Assembly: GCF_905475465.1 (NCBI RefSeq)
Contig: NC_062236.1
Location: 12,100,001-12,164,000 of the forward strand
Reading direction: 5' to 3'
From: Pieris napi
Lineage: Eukaryota; Arthropoda; Insecta; Lepidoptera; Pieridae
Length of the DNA: 64,000 bases
Under the pieces are notes generated by a model. The model searched no databases. It worked only from the letters and a program-made list of their open reading frames with translations, and had not been told where the DNA came from. Position numbers and translations under genes: made by a program. How positions within the stretch are numbered: position 1 is the first letter of the stretch; each line of letters starts with the position of its first letter. Shown in pieces: positions 9,926 through 20,245 of the stretch.

Positions 9926-10429
9926 CACGCCAATTTTTTGTGAAAACATGACTGGCCATGGAATTACCTCCTGCCCGTTTGCCCACTGTTATATAAAACG
10001 AAAGCCTTAAACGTGGTCAACCTACTGTGTCCACTCGTGCGTGAGATGATACAACACGGCCGAAATAAATACACACAAGCTTCGAGTCTCAACAGCCTTC
10101 ATAATTTATCAGTATTATACAATACAATGCTTTTTTCGTATCGGTAAAGAAGGATCTTTAGTAAGCAATAGTAGAAAATATTTTTCATATTCTAAATTTT
10201 ATCCGTAAGGACAAATTTAAAAACCGGTTTTAGTACATCAACATCGTTACCATGTCATTGAGTTGACATGTACTTGACGAGATGCGGGCGCAGACCACTT
10301 ACCACTCATTTTATGCTTTCTTTTTTGAAGATGAGCTATGTGGCATTATTAATAAAGATTTTTTTTTATTTTAAACGAAGAGGTTACAATTACATGTGTT
10401 TGAAACGATTGAAATTCAGTGTGATATTG

Positions 10430-10680
10430 TTTTAGCCGTGTGGCTTCATCCCTGAGGTCGTAGGTTCGATCCCCGGCTTTTCACCAATGGACTTTCTTTA
10501 TATTTAATTTAGTATTCATTCGAACGGGAAGGAAAACATCGTGAGGAAACCGGCTAGCCTTAGACCCAAAAAATCTACGGCGTGTGTCAGGCACAGGAGG
10601 TTGATCACCTTGCCTATTAGATTGACAAATGATCATGAAACAGATACAGAAATCTGAGGCCGAGACCTAAAAAAGGTTTA
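10430..10680 (+). mobile_element. tRNA-derived SINE
   Basis: The head has cctgaggtcgtaggttcgat with box B GGTTCGATCCC. The box A side is shortened: gtgtggcttcatccctg lacks the usual agcgtgcgactct. The body has ggaaaacatcgtgaggaaac, then gaaacagatacagaaatctg and the end agacctaaaaaagg. Nearly full length, plus orientation. Confidence 0.85.
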
Positions 10681-11203
10681 ATCACATATTCCCAACGAGT
10701 CTTTGGGAATGAACAAACTGTGTTTTGTATAAATTATAAATAGGATTAAATGAATTAAATACATAACCTAAATCATGTTCTTTCCCCTTTAACAGTATGG
10801 CATCAGTAAGACATTACTTAATACAAATTAATCTTATTTAAAACACGAATTAAATATATCGCAAATTAAGATTGCTCCAATAAAATCTTGATTTATCTCA
10901 AAATCTAGCTTTCTCCACGGTAAAAATACAGGAAGTATGCAAATTTCGCGGTTGAATTGATACGCAACTCGTTCTAATATATGTATATATTACAAATATT
11001 GATATGCAAAAATGACTTTTATTATTAGGCAGATAGAGTGTGTTCTATTAATATAAAATTTATTTCCGCGTCAAGACAAAACGAGTGCTCTCATCGCCAT
11101 GGGAACTGGCTTTATCAGGGTTGCTACATTAAACATATAAGATATATTTTTGATATGTTGATTTGATAAAGATTTTATAATGAACATAAATAAGGAAATG
11201 CAT

Positions 11204-11440
11204 AAAAAAACGTGTGTGTACTTATGTCCACGCGTTAGAAGTTATACTTCTTTGGCGTAACAAGATAAAAATTTGAGTTTACGTTTGTAGAAAAAATCGA
11301 CCTAACAATTGAAAAAAACTAAAATGTTGACTATAGCTAACTTCAGGGTGTCGGTTTTTGTGACGGTGTGCGCGCGCATCGTAAAAATTTACCGTCATAA
11401 TTTTTCCCAAACGCGCCAAAAGAACTATAAGTATAACTTC
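11204..11440 (+). mobile_element. TIR element family copy 2 (short form)
   Basis: Begins aacgtgtgtgtacttatgtc and cacgcgttagaagttatact, with the terminal repeat tctttggcg. It ends acgcgccaaaagaac and gtataacttc. The interior differs from the long copies: it has aaaactaaaatgttgactat and gtgacggtgtgcgcgcgc, which also occur at 28052-28170 and, reversed, at 34257-34470. Confidence 0.75.
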
Positions 11441-11499
11441 AAAAAATTAACTTTCGAATTTATAATAAATTAAATAAATTAAATAATAAATTTATTATA

Positions 11500-11650
11500 T
11501 TTTAAGTATGTTGGCAGCAATGGTCCAGTGGGAATAAAAAGGCAAGACGTCTACTAGAAACTTGGGAAGATGGAAAAGGGATAGACGGGCAGGATTGGAA
11601 AATTGTGGCAAGGAAAAGAGGCAAGTGAAAGAATTTGAAGGAGGCAATCA
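11500..11650 (+). mobile_element. faint RTE-type reverse-transcriptase end
   Basis: One plus-strand frame reads DGQDWKIVARKRGK and another a broken E(F/L)EGG. This recalls the G.DW..IA.DR..W..LEEA ending of RTE polymerases (recalled). The frame is interrupted and the remnant is short, so the call is tentative. Confidence 0.4.
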
Positions 11651-12049
11651 TTTGGATTTAATGTAATTTAATTTAGTACTCAAATAAAGTCTATTTTTTT
11701 ACGTTGGCAACCTTATATCAGTCTACCTAATGATAATCATCAAACGATCGCTGTCAACTGTGTGGCAAATTGTAACTTCGCGAAGGGGGGTCTGTCCCGT
11801 TACTCGGCTAATAATGTTTTTGTTAAGGATGACGTTCCTTTAATCCAAAATTAACTATTATCAGGACATTATACAAGAATTTCTGACAACGTTTACATAG
11901 CTAATCTGATTTTTGAGTATCTTGCGTTCCTGACGAATATCAGAAGTATTGTAGAATATTTTAAGTAGCGGAAAGACTGACTTTATTGAGCAGTATTTTA
12001 GTTTGTTTCTTTAAAATATTAATGTTCCAAAATGACTAATGTTTTCTGT

Positions 12050-12150
12050 TTCGTATATTTTGTTTATCAATGTTATCTGTTTTGGCTATGTATTGTCTAA
12101 GTGTTTTATTTTATAATATGTGTAGCTGTAAGATTATTTATAAATAACCC
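12050..12150 (+). repeat. dispersed repeat, uninterrupted copy
   Basis: The words ttgtttatcaatgttatctg, ttttggctatgtattgtcta and aatatgtgtagctgtaagat match the copy at 4540-4604 plus 4963-4990, which a TIR element splits. Part of it also occurs reversed at about 62066-62100. It serves as the empty-site reference for that insertion. Confidence 0.7.
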
Positions 12151-12327
12151 CATCTGAGCCATAAGCAGTGTCAGCGCTGACAGCGGTCTTTCTCTCTTAG
12201 GCAACATAGATGGTATAATTAGCGCCTTTCTCATTGTTCGAGGCGATCTTCAGTGAGCCAATACGACTCCGCTGTTGAGCAGATATGGTCGGCTTGAAGA
12301 TTCTTCATATAAAAAGCTATTACTTAC

Positions 12328-12510
12328 CAGGCATACACACGCATCTGAAAGTTCCTGGATCGTCCAGACAGGACCCCTCGTTCCTACAGGGGTGGCTCTC
12401 ACATTCGTTAACATTGGTTTCACATCTTGGTCCCGTGAAACCTACAGAACAGTTGCAGGCGAACGAACCGGGAGTGTTGACACAGATGCCATCGTGCTCG
12501 CATGGAGAAC
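12328..12510 (-). CDS. Notch: Notch exon: EGF11 and EGF12, ligand-binding core
   Basis: A 183-nt exon, acceptor aattccctag right of 12510 and donor GTAAGTAATA left of 12328; phase is 1 in and 1 out. It encodes SPCEHDGICVNTPGSFAC, NCSVGFTGPRCETN (EGF11), then VNECESHPCRNEGSC and LDDPGTFRCVCMPG (EGF12). EGF11-12 are the repeats that contact Delta and Serrate in fly and vertebrate Notch. VNEC gives the calcium site of EGF12. CESHPC is an O-glucose site and CRNEGSC holds the O-fucose serine that Fringe extends. All six EGF11 cysteines and five EGF12 cysteines are present. The sixth EGF12 cysteine is in the next exon. Confidence 0.97.
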
Positions 12511-12702
12511 CTAGGGAATTTAGGAACGTTCTAGAATTCGTGTAAAATCCGGGCGTTGTAAGTGCTAAGATTGGTTTCGAAAAAATACAAATTATACAAT
12601 ACATGAATGTTCTTAGATATGTACTTTAAAACCATGTTTTGTCTTTATAAAAATATAATAAGCGTATATTTTTAGTATGTGATGAACATGAAAACCCCTT
12701 AC

Positions 12703-12858
12703 CCTGTTCGCATTCATCAATATCCTCTGAACAATCGAGACCCTTATAACCAGATGCGCAAGAGCAAGTGTATGAGCCATTAATGGGACTTGTGTCACAG
12801 ATCGCGTCAGCGTGACAAGGGTTTGATGTGCAGGCATCGTCCAAGTGGCAGAGAAGAC
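12703..12858 (-). CDS. Notch: Notch exon: EGF9 tail, EGF10, EGF11 start
   Basis: A 156-nt exon. The acceptor atttatttccag lies right of 12858 and the donor GTAAGGGGTT left of 12703; phase is 1 in and 1 out. It encodes LLCHLD (end of EGF9) and EGF10 with DACTSNPCHADAIC, DTSPINGSYTC and ASGYKGLDCSED. It then gives IDECEQ of EGF11. EGF10 is almost identical to fly EGF10 (recalled), including an NGS N-glycosylation sequon. The 192-bp intron to the EGF11-12 exon (12511-12702) has no repeat. Confidence 0.97.
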
Positions 12859-12949
12859 CTGGAAATAAATGTCGATTTAATAATTTAAAAATACACTTGA
12901 AAAAATTATATCAACGAAGTGCTTTATATAGATTTCATATAATATTTAT

Positions 12950-13285
12950 TTATTTATAGCCTTTATATCAGAAATACAAAATATATACATACATTATAAA
13001 TATTGTTTTTCTTAATCTACTATAACTGATTCTGTGTGCCTACGGGCAAAGGCCTCCCCCATTGTCCGCCATTTTTGCAACGTCAGCAAACCCTGTTTTA
13101 TCTCGGAAATTCTTATTACTTATTTTGTCAATTCTTCTTTTCTTTACTATGCTTCTTTCCATGGATCTCTGGGTTACGCCTATCTTTCACATTGTGCCAT
13201 AGATTTCATATTAACACGCTCTAAATCCAGTTTATTAGAATCATTTGTCTTAGCTTTCACGGCCTATAGATAAATAGTTCGCATC
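12950..13285 (-). mobile_element. non-LTR retrotransposon 3' end in intron
   Basis: Minus-strand words ggaggcctttgcccgtaggc, acacagaatcagttatagta and gtatttctgatataaaggct end in ataaataaataaatatt. This is a LINE 3' end with a polyadenylation-like tail, of a type I recognise from lepidopteran RTE elements. It fills most of the 448-bp intron (12859-13306). The plus-strand frames at 13034-13273 are shadows of it. Confidence 0.55.
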
Positions 13286-13306
13286 AAAAGCTTTTTCAAA
13301 ACTTAC

Positions 13307-13500
13307 CAGTTTTTCCAGGCGTACATTTGCAGTAGAACGCGCCAACCCGGTCAATACAAGTTGCGCCGTTGAAGCACGCGGCGCCTGCGCAGTCATCTAT
13401 GTTCACTGAGCACTCGGGACCAGTCCACCCGTTGACGCAGATGCAGGAGAACCCTCCGACTGTGTTGGTGCAGGTGGCTCCGTTCTGACAGACTAGGGGT
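13307..13500 (-). CDS. Notch: Notch exon: EGF8 and EGF9
   Basis: A 194-nt exon. The acceptor tattctccacag lies right of 13500 and the donor GTAAGTTTTG left of 13307. It enters in phase 2 and leaves in phase 1. It encodes the rest of EGF8 (PLVCQNGATCTNTVGGFSC, ICVNGWTGPEC) and EGF9 (IDDCAGAACFNGATC, IDRVGAFYCKCTPGKTG). Both repeats have O-fucose sites (CQNGATC, CFNGATC). EGF8 takes part in ligand choice between Delta and Serrate in flies (family knowledge). EGF9 has CAGAAC and so no O-glucose serine. The exon is GC-rich compared with its introns. Confidence 0.96.
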
Positions 13501-14720
13501 CTGTGGAGAATAACAAAGTTTGAACTGAAGGTTAATGATTGATCTTGGCCTAAGCTGTACAACAATAGTAATCAAATAATTATAATATGGTCATAAAAGA
13601 GCTGTTTTTAATTTAATGAAATTTTTACGGCGACAAAAGCATATTTTGTGTGTAAGACGGTGTTAATATCTTTAATAATACAATTATAAAACGCCGACAA
13701 AAGCGGCGCTCATAATTTCTGGAAATATTTGCTAGTTTTTAAGTAAGCGTAATTTGAGAGATTCTTAAACCTGACTCGAACTTTCATAATTATTGTAAAT
13801 GTACATTGTTTGCTGGAGCGGAATACATTATATGTTTTGTTTCTTTGGGAGCCGTTATGTCATCCTTGTGTTGCTGTTTATTTTTTGCATCAGATGGTGA
13901 TTTGGATTGTGATCGTTTCCTTTTAGAGTCTGTCGATCACTACTCCTTTAGCTTATCATACCCTATGAAGGCGATTGTACCACTTTTCTCTTCCTGTTCT
14001 TTTGCTTTAGTTCCTTTCTTTTTAAGATTAAATCTTTAGGATAGTCTTCCGTTACATAATATACATTCGAAGGAAATTTTATATGATTTTTTAAGAGTTT
14101 GTATTGTTAAGTACTTTTGGTGCTTTATAGACAAATTAAAGGCACAAATTTTAAGATTTAACATTCGTCCTTTTTAATAGGTTTAAAAAAGCTGACTCAA
14201 ATGTGATTTTTGTAATAGTAAGTACCTAAATAAGAGGTTCATAAATGTTTACATATATTTTTACATACAGGAAATTAAATATAACTTTTTCATCGACGAC
14301 TAGCATTTGACACACCCATTTATAACTGGCATTTCACAATCGGAATCTCTATAAACTGGGTGTGTCAGGGCGCGTGCTCTATGGGCTATCTGATCAAACC
14401 ATAGAACATTACACAAATCTAAGCTATTTAACTAATATTCATTTGAATTATGTACCAATGTTTCTCAGAATATTGTTTTAGATATTATTCAGTTCACGAA
14501 ATTTACATTTTCATTTGTAGCACTAAATCGAATAATATATACATACAACACACGCTATAGTTTGTATATAATCCGTCTGAAAGCACAGTCATTTGTTTTT
14601 ATCTTTAATTAGCCAGAGATATTCACCCATTCGTAGAGGTATTTACTATATACCTTCGCCACTGCATGACTTTGAGGTTCCAAACAAACAGCCACAGTGC
14701 ACGATCATAACAACTCTCAG

Positions 14721-15005
14721 TTACACTCTCAAATACACCCACTCACACATACTTAATGTCTTATGAGACTTTAAAAACAATAATTTATAATAATATCGAG
14801 TCCCTTTAGGCAAGGTTCCGAAGATACTGGCAGCGTTCCCCCTTTGAACAGCTAGACTAATTCTTTGTCCGAGGTAGCTGCCAGCTCTTCGGTCCCCTGT
14901 GATGTCGACTAACCTTTGTGATATCACCATAAAAAGCCTTATAGCGCTAGGACGCCACGGACCAAGGGTCTCGACACTGAATGGAACAAAATCATATCCG
15001 GAGCC
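14721..15005 (-). mobile_element. non-LTR RT C-terminal fragment, open frame
   Basis: The minus-strand frame is open from about 15003 to 14721. It reads YDFVPFSVETLGPWRPSA, then RLVDITGDRRAGSYLGQRIS and QRGNAASIFGTLP. I recognise this as the extreme C-terminus of a family of lepidopteran non-LTR polymerases, where the VPFSVETLGPWG and AIQRGNAASILGT words are typical (recalled). The catalytic region is absent. Degenerate relatives lie at 24222-24345 (+) and 27400-27575 (-). Confidence 0.65.
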
Positions 15006-15188
15006 TAGACTTTAAGTATGTGTGTATAAGACTTAGTTGTAAGACTAAAATTTCTTTTTTAGAAAAACTGTTTTAAACATGTACCACGAAATAATTGTTA
15101 TCTATTTACCCACAGCACAGGGACTAGTGTGGGGACTAGCGATAGATGAATTTTGTAACAACCCTTTTGTCATGTATAAAGTTTTTAT

Positions 15189-15477
15189 TGGAACGAAATT
15201 CCTTATCGCGCGTTGTGAAAGGGGGCTAGACGGAAAAAATTCTTACGAAAAGTTGTCACGACACTTTTTTGCTATTTGCTATTGTTATTACAATTTACAA
15301 GCATCGGTTCTCGTCCGATCACCGAAGTTAAGCAACGTCGGGCGAGGTCAGTACTTGGATGGGTGACCGCCCGGTAACACCTCGTTTTTTTTCGTCGTAA
15401 GATTGGTGTCGAGAAAATCTATCATACTGTTATGATACCAATTAACATATAAATTAATCGAAAGGAATTTCGTTCCA
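15189..15477. mobile_element. inverted-repeat element carrying 5S rRNA piece
   Basis: A perfect 16-nt inverted repeat, tggaacgaaattcctt (15189-15204) and aaggaatttcgttcca (15462-15477), brackets 289 bp. Near-identical direct repeats, taaagtttttatt (15177-15189) and taaagttttatt (15501-15512), lie just outside. The true boundary could therefore be a DNA-element TIR or a 12-13-bp retroposition duplication of a slightly longer unit. Inside lies a truncated 5S rRNA copy (next entry). No protein is encoded. Confidence 0.6.
15302..15384 (+). pseudogene. truncated 5S rRNA-derived sequence
   Basis: 83 nt match the animal 5S rRNA from about position 26 to 109: catcggttctcgtccgatca, ccgaagttaagcaacgtcgg, agtacttggatgggtgaccg, cccggtaacacc. 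The internal control region (box A-like agttaagcaacgtcggg and box C-like ggatgggtgaccgcc) is intact. A run of eight T residues (15385-15392) follows directly, as in a Pol III terminator. The first ~25 and last ~10 nt are missing, so it cannot make normal 5S rRNA. It is part of the surrounding repeat. Confidence 0.9.
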
Positions 15478-16104
15478 TCCGGGTGTCCCCTTGACACCTC
15501 TAAAGTTTTATTATTATATACTTTGAAACATTACTTAATACATTCACCTAATAAAGAGCCCAGCAATGATTTACGTTACTTACCACCAAACACTTAGAAA
15601 CGACAATAAATATGTTACTTCAAAGAAGCTGTAAATCAAACGTGACTATTCGCTTTAATACGCCACATTTTATTCACGAGTTAGGAGCTGAAGCGTTTTA
15701 AACAGGATTCTAAAAAAAATACCGCCTCGTTTTATAGTTTGTCATTGAATGATTTTAGCAGTCCATAATTGTGCGTATTGATAAAGGATTATAATAAGAT
15801 GATCAGTCAAATATACAGTAGATTATAGTACACTTTACACAATAAATATTATTGGTTGATAATTCTGGGAGTGGGACACTAACAAAAGTTTTTCAAAACA
15901 ATGTGTTATCGCCATGTCTTGTGCCATATACTTATGGTATGCAATTTAATATTCTAAATAGGTTCAACGCTCGTAAATACAACGTTACTAGCTATAAATT
16001 GTCGACTTTTAAAATATATTGATTTATATATCTGTAATTAGATCAATAAGATAACTCAATTATATAGGCTCAACTATGTCAATACTGAATTATGTAATAA
16101 TTTC

Positions 16105-16450
16105 TCTGTTTACAGTAAATTATGTAAAAGGGATATTCTATAACTATTCCTTCAAATATTATATATAAGTATCTATTGTAATCAACAAGTGTTAGAATTA
16201 CAGTTTGGTTTTTATTCTTAATTCAAATTTTTACCATCACCTCAAATCTTACCTACCTTTCAAATTTTTTTTTCTGTGTTTTGTAATAATTTCGCTAAAA
16301 GGTATTTTCATAAAAATTATTTCATATATCTATTGTATCCACAAGTGTTGGAATTACAGATTGGTTTTTGTTCTTAATTCAAAATTCTAATTTATGCCTT
16401 TTAAATTTCAAATTTAGAACATCGAACACTTCCATATAAAGGAAATACTT
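16105..16450 (+). repeat. local tandem duplication, ~155-bp unit
   Basis: Two diverged units. Unit one has tatctattgtaatcaacaag, tgttagaattacagtttgg and ttcttaattcaaa at about 16170-16230. Unit two has tatctattgtatccacaagt, gttggaattacagattgg and ttcttaattcaaa at 16325-16383. The flanking AT-rich parts (16105-16160 and 16275-16325) also align loosely. Confidence 0.7.
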
Positions 16451-17101
16451 GCTCCCCGCTTTAAGAACTAATGCACTATCGCATAGGAAAAACTTGAAAA
16501 GGGCGTTGAAATACGGAAGTTGGTCATCAGTCTATCATTAATCATGCATTTGAGCGACGTAAGAAGTATCATTTGTAAGGCTTTCTTTGAATTTAACCGC
16601 TACGGGTTTATACTTGAATAAAAATTAATTCTCCGTTGGTGAGTTTTGTTGAGATGTTTTAGGAGCCTTTATGGATGATAATCCATTTTACCCGTTACTT
16701 TATGGATATAGTATAGTATATATATGGTGGATATTGAAGAATATTTATATGCACCCGAAATGTTGAGGATAAAAGGATTTTTTTGGACTTGCTCTGAATC
16801 CTTAAGACTACATTGTAGTGTAAACGATATGAAAATGACAGAAATATCTTTTGTAAATTTAGTTTAATAAAGCTAATTACAAATAGAATGTGTAGAAAGT
16901 TGAGCGGTTTGCAGTCAATAAACAAAAGTTATTACTGCGCAAGTAATTTATTGACTACTGACAGCGTTTGCGCATGTATTGGTCTACAGTTAACATGTAG
17001 TATATTCATTAACCTAAATGTATTTATTGAGTTTAGTTATGAGAATAATATTTACTTTCAAACAATAAACCATTAAAAAAATCAATACTATTTTAATTTA
17101 T

Positions 17102-17215
17102 TTATTCACGCTTCGTTACATTCATACAAAAACAAATGACATAATACATAAAAGTTATAAGGGATGCAACGGGCGGCCTTATCGCTAACAAGCGATCTCT
17201 TCCAGGCAACCTTAG
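17102..17215 (-). mobile_element. LINE-type 3' tail, family C
   Basis: Minus-strand words ggttgcctggaagagatcgc, ttgttagcgataaggccgcc and cgttgcatcccttataactt end in tgtaacgaagcgtgaataaa. The same sequence lies on the plus strand at 20090-20245 and 44865-44965. The a-rich aataaa end suggests a retroposed 3' tail. Confidence 0.65.
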
Positions 17216-17217
17216 TA

Positions 17218-17440
17218 AGAGAAAATGTGGGTATTGCCAATTTTCAAATCGAAGCATAGAACAAACGAGAACTGGAAAACTCTTCCGAACGGTAGAAAAG
17301 ACTTGGCCGTTCATCAACCAGATGGACCGAGCAAGTGAAAGACTAATCATCCTCAAGTATAAGAGAGGCGCTGGTGGAAAACCGGAGGAAACAGATTTTC
17401 CGCACCAGATGTTTCCTTGCTGACCACGGCACTCAGACAT
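17218..17440 (+). mobile_element. degenerate reverse-transcriptase C-terminus
   Basis: Plus-strand words cttggccgttcatcaacca, gatggaccgagcaagtgaaa and ataagagaggcgctggt match the minus-strand copy at 8956-9235. The translation gives broken RLGRSSTRWTEQVKD-like text. It abuts the family C tail (17102-17215), which has the opposite orientation, so at least two insertions met here. Confidence 0.5.
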
Positions 17441-18312
17441 GAGCTACCGACTGAGAGAGATTATCAAACTCAGCTCCGTATAGACAATGTTTAGCCATTC
17501 AATCAAGTCGGTCGAGTCAATGGGATATTGATTAATGTCTGGGATGAGTTCAAATTGAATACGCTACCGGTTCTAGCCGACATAAGATTGATTGTGTAAT
17601 GAAGATGTGTTTGAACTGTGATTACAATTTCTTTATAAAATAGCGGCGAAGGAATATTTTTTGTTAAAATGCTCGACCACAATTTACTTGTAGATACATC
17701 AATAATTCGATACGCATACTGATTTTCTTGCAAAATGTTCTTTTCTATTGTTATCCTAGAGTTACTAGAACTTCTTCTATACTATCTAGGCTCATCTGCT
17801 AATTGAAATACATATTGATATATATTACAACAATCTTCCTAAATCACGCTCTTAATGGGATTTAGTTAGTTTTAATTTTTTCCTTGCTAATTTGAAATTT
17901 TTATGTTCTATTAAAGAGTTAAATTTGTGAAGTCATATTTTCTTGTGTACCTATACAGCATACATGTTGTTTTAGGACTTAGAAATAAATAATGAATTTT
18001 AAGAAAAGTATTTCGTAATGGAAATTTATTGAATCTTTATCAGCGCATGTAACCAGATCACGACAACCGCTAATGACTACAGAAACCTCTCTAACGGCTC
18101 CACAACTATTTTATAGATTATTCGGCTCCTAACAATTCACCAGAAGCAAATTGTAATTTGTTAGTTTAGTAATATGGCGAACAGCTTCACAATCACTTTA
18201 CTTAGACATAGCTACGAGGCCTTAATTTACAGTTTAAGTATCTAATGTTCTAAAATACATATATGATAATTACGGTGGATATGTATTTATGTTCCTAACT
18301 ATGCTTTTTAAA

Positions 18313-18575
18313 ATATATATAACACTAGCGGATGTCTTACATACAAAAAAAATTAATAATGTAAATAATTCTCGACTCCACTTGAACACAAACAAATCAT
18401 CAAAATCTGTCCAGCCGTTTAGGAGTTTAATTACGAACGCATTCACAGAATATTTATATACCAATATATATACAGTTGGTACAGCAATGTATAGATAAAT
18501 AACCTAGATACCGACTGCAGGTCTGATTTGTGAATCTAAACCATCCTGGGCGCCAAACGCATACAAAAAAAAACT
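18313..18575 (+). repeat. family A repeat, two pieces
   Basis: 18313-18475 has acactagcggatgtc, tcatcaaaatctgtccagcc, gtttaggag and an AT-rich end. 18516-18575 has ctgatttgtgaatctaaacc and atcctgggcgcc. Both sets of words belong to the element at 8594-8920. The order is rearranged, so these may be two truncated insertions. Confidence 0.5.
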
Positions 18576-18644
18576 ATTTAAATCATTACACACTTACTTA
18601 TATACATACATAAATAAGAATATATTATTACAAAGCATAAAAAA

Positions 18645-18800
18645 TAAAATGAAATATGTTTATTATGGAATATAAGATACAGGTATCACTTATTCCACGT
18701 CATTAAATTGTTACGGTGGACAAAGAGGACAGAGGGTGTAGGCCGAGAGAAAAAGCCGTCGTAAAAAATCTCTCGGTACCCTTTTAAAATATCAAATCAT
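18645..18800 (-). mobile_element. RTE-like 3' tail, second copy
   Basis: Shares tttattatggaatataagat, acaggtatcacttattccac, gtcattaaatt, ggccgagagaaaaagc and tctctcggtacccttttaaa with 5945-6123, in the same orientation. In that copy the sequence follows reverse-transcriptase debris. Here only the tail remains (5' truncation). Confidence 0.65.
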
Positions 18801-19147
18801 CATCATAATACTATATCATCTATACATTTTATCGTCACATAGAAACCAAAAACGTACTTTCTTCAGATGCAATTAAATCGTATTTTAATGGTTATTAAGG
18901 GATCCTCACTTAACGAGCTTTTAAATTTAAATTAGAGTCAACGATAGTGCTACCAACGCTACCGCATTGAATTTATCAAAACGCCATTACGAGCTACTGA
19001 GATGGGTTATCTATACTAATTAATAAAATATATTCATGAATAAACATGGACTATCTTGAATGTACTTTAAAGAATTTATATGTATTGAAAAATGTTAGTA
19101 TGCGTCACTACGTACTGCCCACTGGTAGGGGCACTGTAAACGCCTTA

Positions 19148-19821
19148 AGGCCGATTTACATTATCTTAGTGTTTAGGAGAGTGCTTTAGGATAGTACTTT
19201 AGTTGAAACATGTAAACGCTACTTGCTTTAGTACGGTTCTACTTGACTTTCAAGTTGAATCAAAATAGAATCGCTTTTTATTTTTGTTTCGAGTGATACC
19301 CCTCCCGCGCCCGCGCACCCCTCGATATCTTCCCTCGTTGTGTGTAAACACGTAATTTAGTAAAATCTTTAGGAGAGTGCATAAGTGCCGTGAAACGCGT
19401 GCGTGTTTTTTGATTTTTAAAGATGGCTAAATGGTCGGAAGATACAACTATCAGATTTGTGTCTGAATATTATGTTGTTCACGAATGTTTGTGAAACGTT
19501 AAAAACAATTTATACAAAAACAAACAGGCTAGGCATTCGGCATACACTGAGCTAAAAGATGCTATTTTATTTATTATTCATATTTAGTTTATTTATTTCG
19601 AATAAAATCTCGTCTTCTATTTGTTCCATAACTACAGTTAGTATTTTGCGTAGAATAGAGCGTATTTGCCGACGTCGTTGCGCGTTCATTGTGGCGCTGT
19701 AATGATACTCTACTGGAAGAAATGTAAACGTTCACTCGCAACACACTAAAGCACTAAAGAACTTGCCTTTCAACTTGTAGTAAAATACTCTCCTAAACAC
19801 TAAGATAATGTAAATCGGCCT
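19148..19821. mobile_element. PIF/Harbinger-like element with TTA duplications
   Basis: Terminal inverted repeats are identical over 35 nt, starting aggccgatttacattatctt and continuing through agtgtttaggagagt. TTA flanks both ends (19145-19147 and 19822-19824), as expected of PIF/Harbinger insertion (TWA target). The 674-bp element has no transposase but carries the remnant of an accessory MADF/Myb-like frame (19423-19587). It is probably an internally deleted derivative of an autonomous two-gene element. Confidence 0.85.
19423..19587 (+). pseudogene. MADF-like accessory protein remnant, one stop
   Basis: ATG at 19423 opens MAKWSEDTTIRFVSEYY, then VVHECL, a TGA at 19492-19494, then NVKNNLYKNKQARHSAY and TELKDA; a TAG closes at 19585-19587. 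The pattern W..E.T..FV..Y..HECLWN.K...YKN...R..AY.EL is that of the MADF DNA-binding domain (family knowledge). The stop replaces the strongly conserved Trp of CLWN, a single TGG to TGA change. After the stop the frame stays open to the end of the half domain. It sits inside the PIF/Harbinger TIRs, whose families often carry such an accessory gene. Confidence 0.75.
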
Positions 19822-20089
19822 TTATGTTTAAATAATGGATGTTAGCACTTAGCAAACGCTTAGACCAGTGACAGAGTTACCAGCGCTGTATAGGAGCAGC
19901 AAATTTGGCTCAAAATTATTGCCGTAATAAAAAATAATTTACATAAAAATACTATGCTCAGAAATATACTGAAAGACTAATAGAAACTAATCTAAAATTT
20001 TCGTGATTCATGTGCACCTTTTCTTGTGTCCTTTTTTACATATTATCCTGTTCACTGTTTACTTTTGTTTTGTTTCATTAGTTTTGGCT

Positions 20090-20245
20090 ATATGTCTAAT
20101 GAATTTTTGCACTTCTTGCGCTTTTTTCTCTCGTTGGTTGTCTGGAAGAGATCGCTCGAAAGCGATAAGGCCGCCAGTTGCCTTCCTTTTTATTTAATTA
20201 TATCAACTGTATTATATTTATGTATGCAACGAAGTGTTAATAGAT
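20090..20245 (+). mobile_element. LINE-type 3' tail, family C
   Basis: The words ggttgtctggaagagatcgc, tcgaaagcgataaggccgcc and agttgccttcc precede an AT-rich stretch with tgtatgcaacgaagtg. This matches 17102-17215 (reversed) and 44865-44965. The plus-strand frames at 20003-20247 are shadows of this repeat. Confidence 0.65.

Larger units (their letters stand above)
4282..12327. other. 8.0-kb Notch intron, repeat-rich
   Basis: Intron between the EGF11-12 and EGF12-13 exons. It contains a TIR element nested in an older repeat (4540-4990), an RTE-like end (5945-6430), an inverted SINE pair (7506-7834), non-LTR ends (8262-8372, 8956-9235, 9597-9785), further SINEs (9857-9925, 10430-10680), another TIR element copy (11204-11440) and RT debris (11500-11650). 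The stretches 4990-5940, 6440-7500 and 10690-11200 are AT-rich and show no gene. Short frames at 5104-5478 have no family features and I take them as chance. Confidence 0.7.

Noticed and set aside
12275..12545. Plus-strand open frames of 79 and 86 codons over the EGF11-12 exon
   Set aside because: They are antisense shadows of the Notch exon, whose minus-strand frame matches the family residue by residue.
15302..15384. Functional 5S rRNA gene
   Set aside because: The first ~25 and last ~10 nt are missing, so helix I cannot form.
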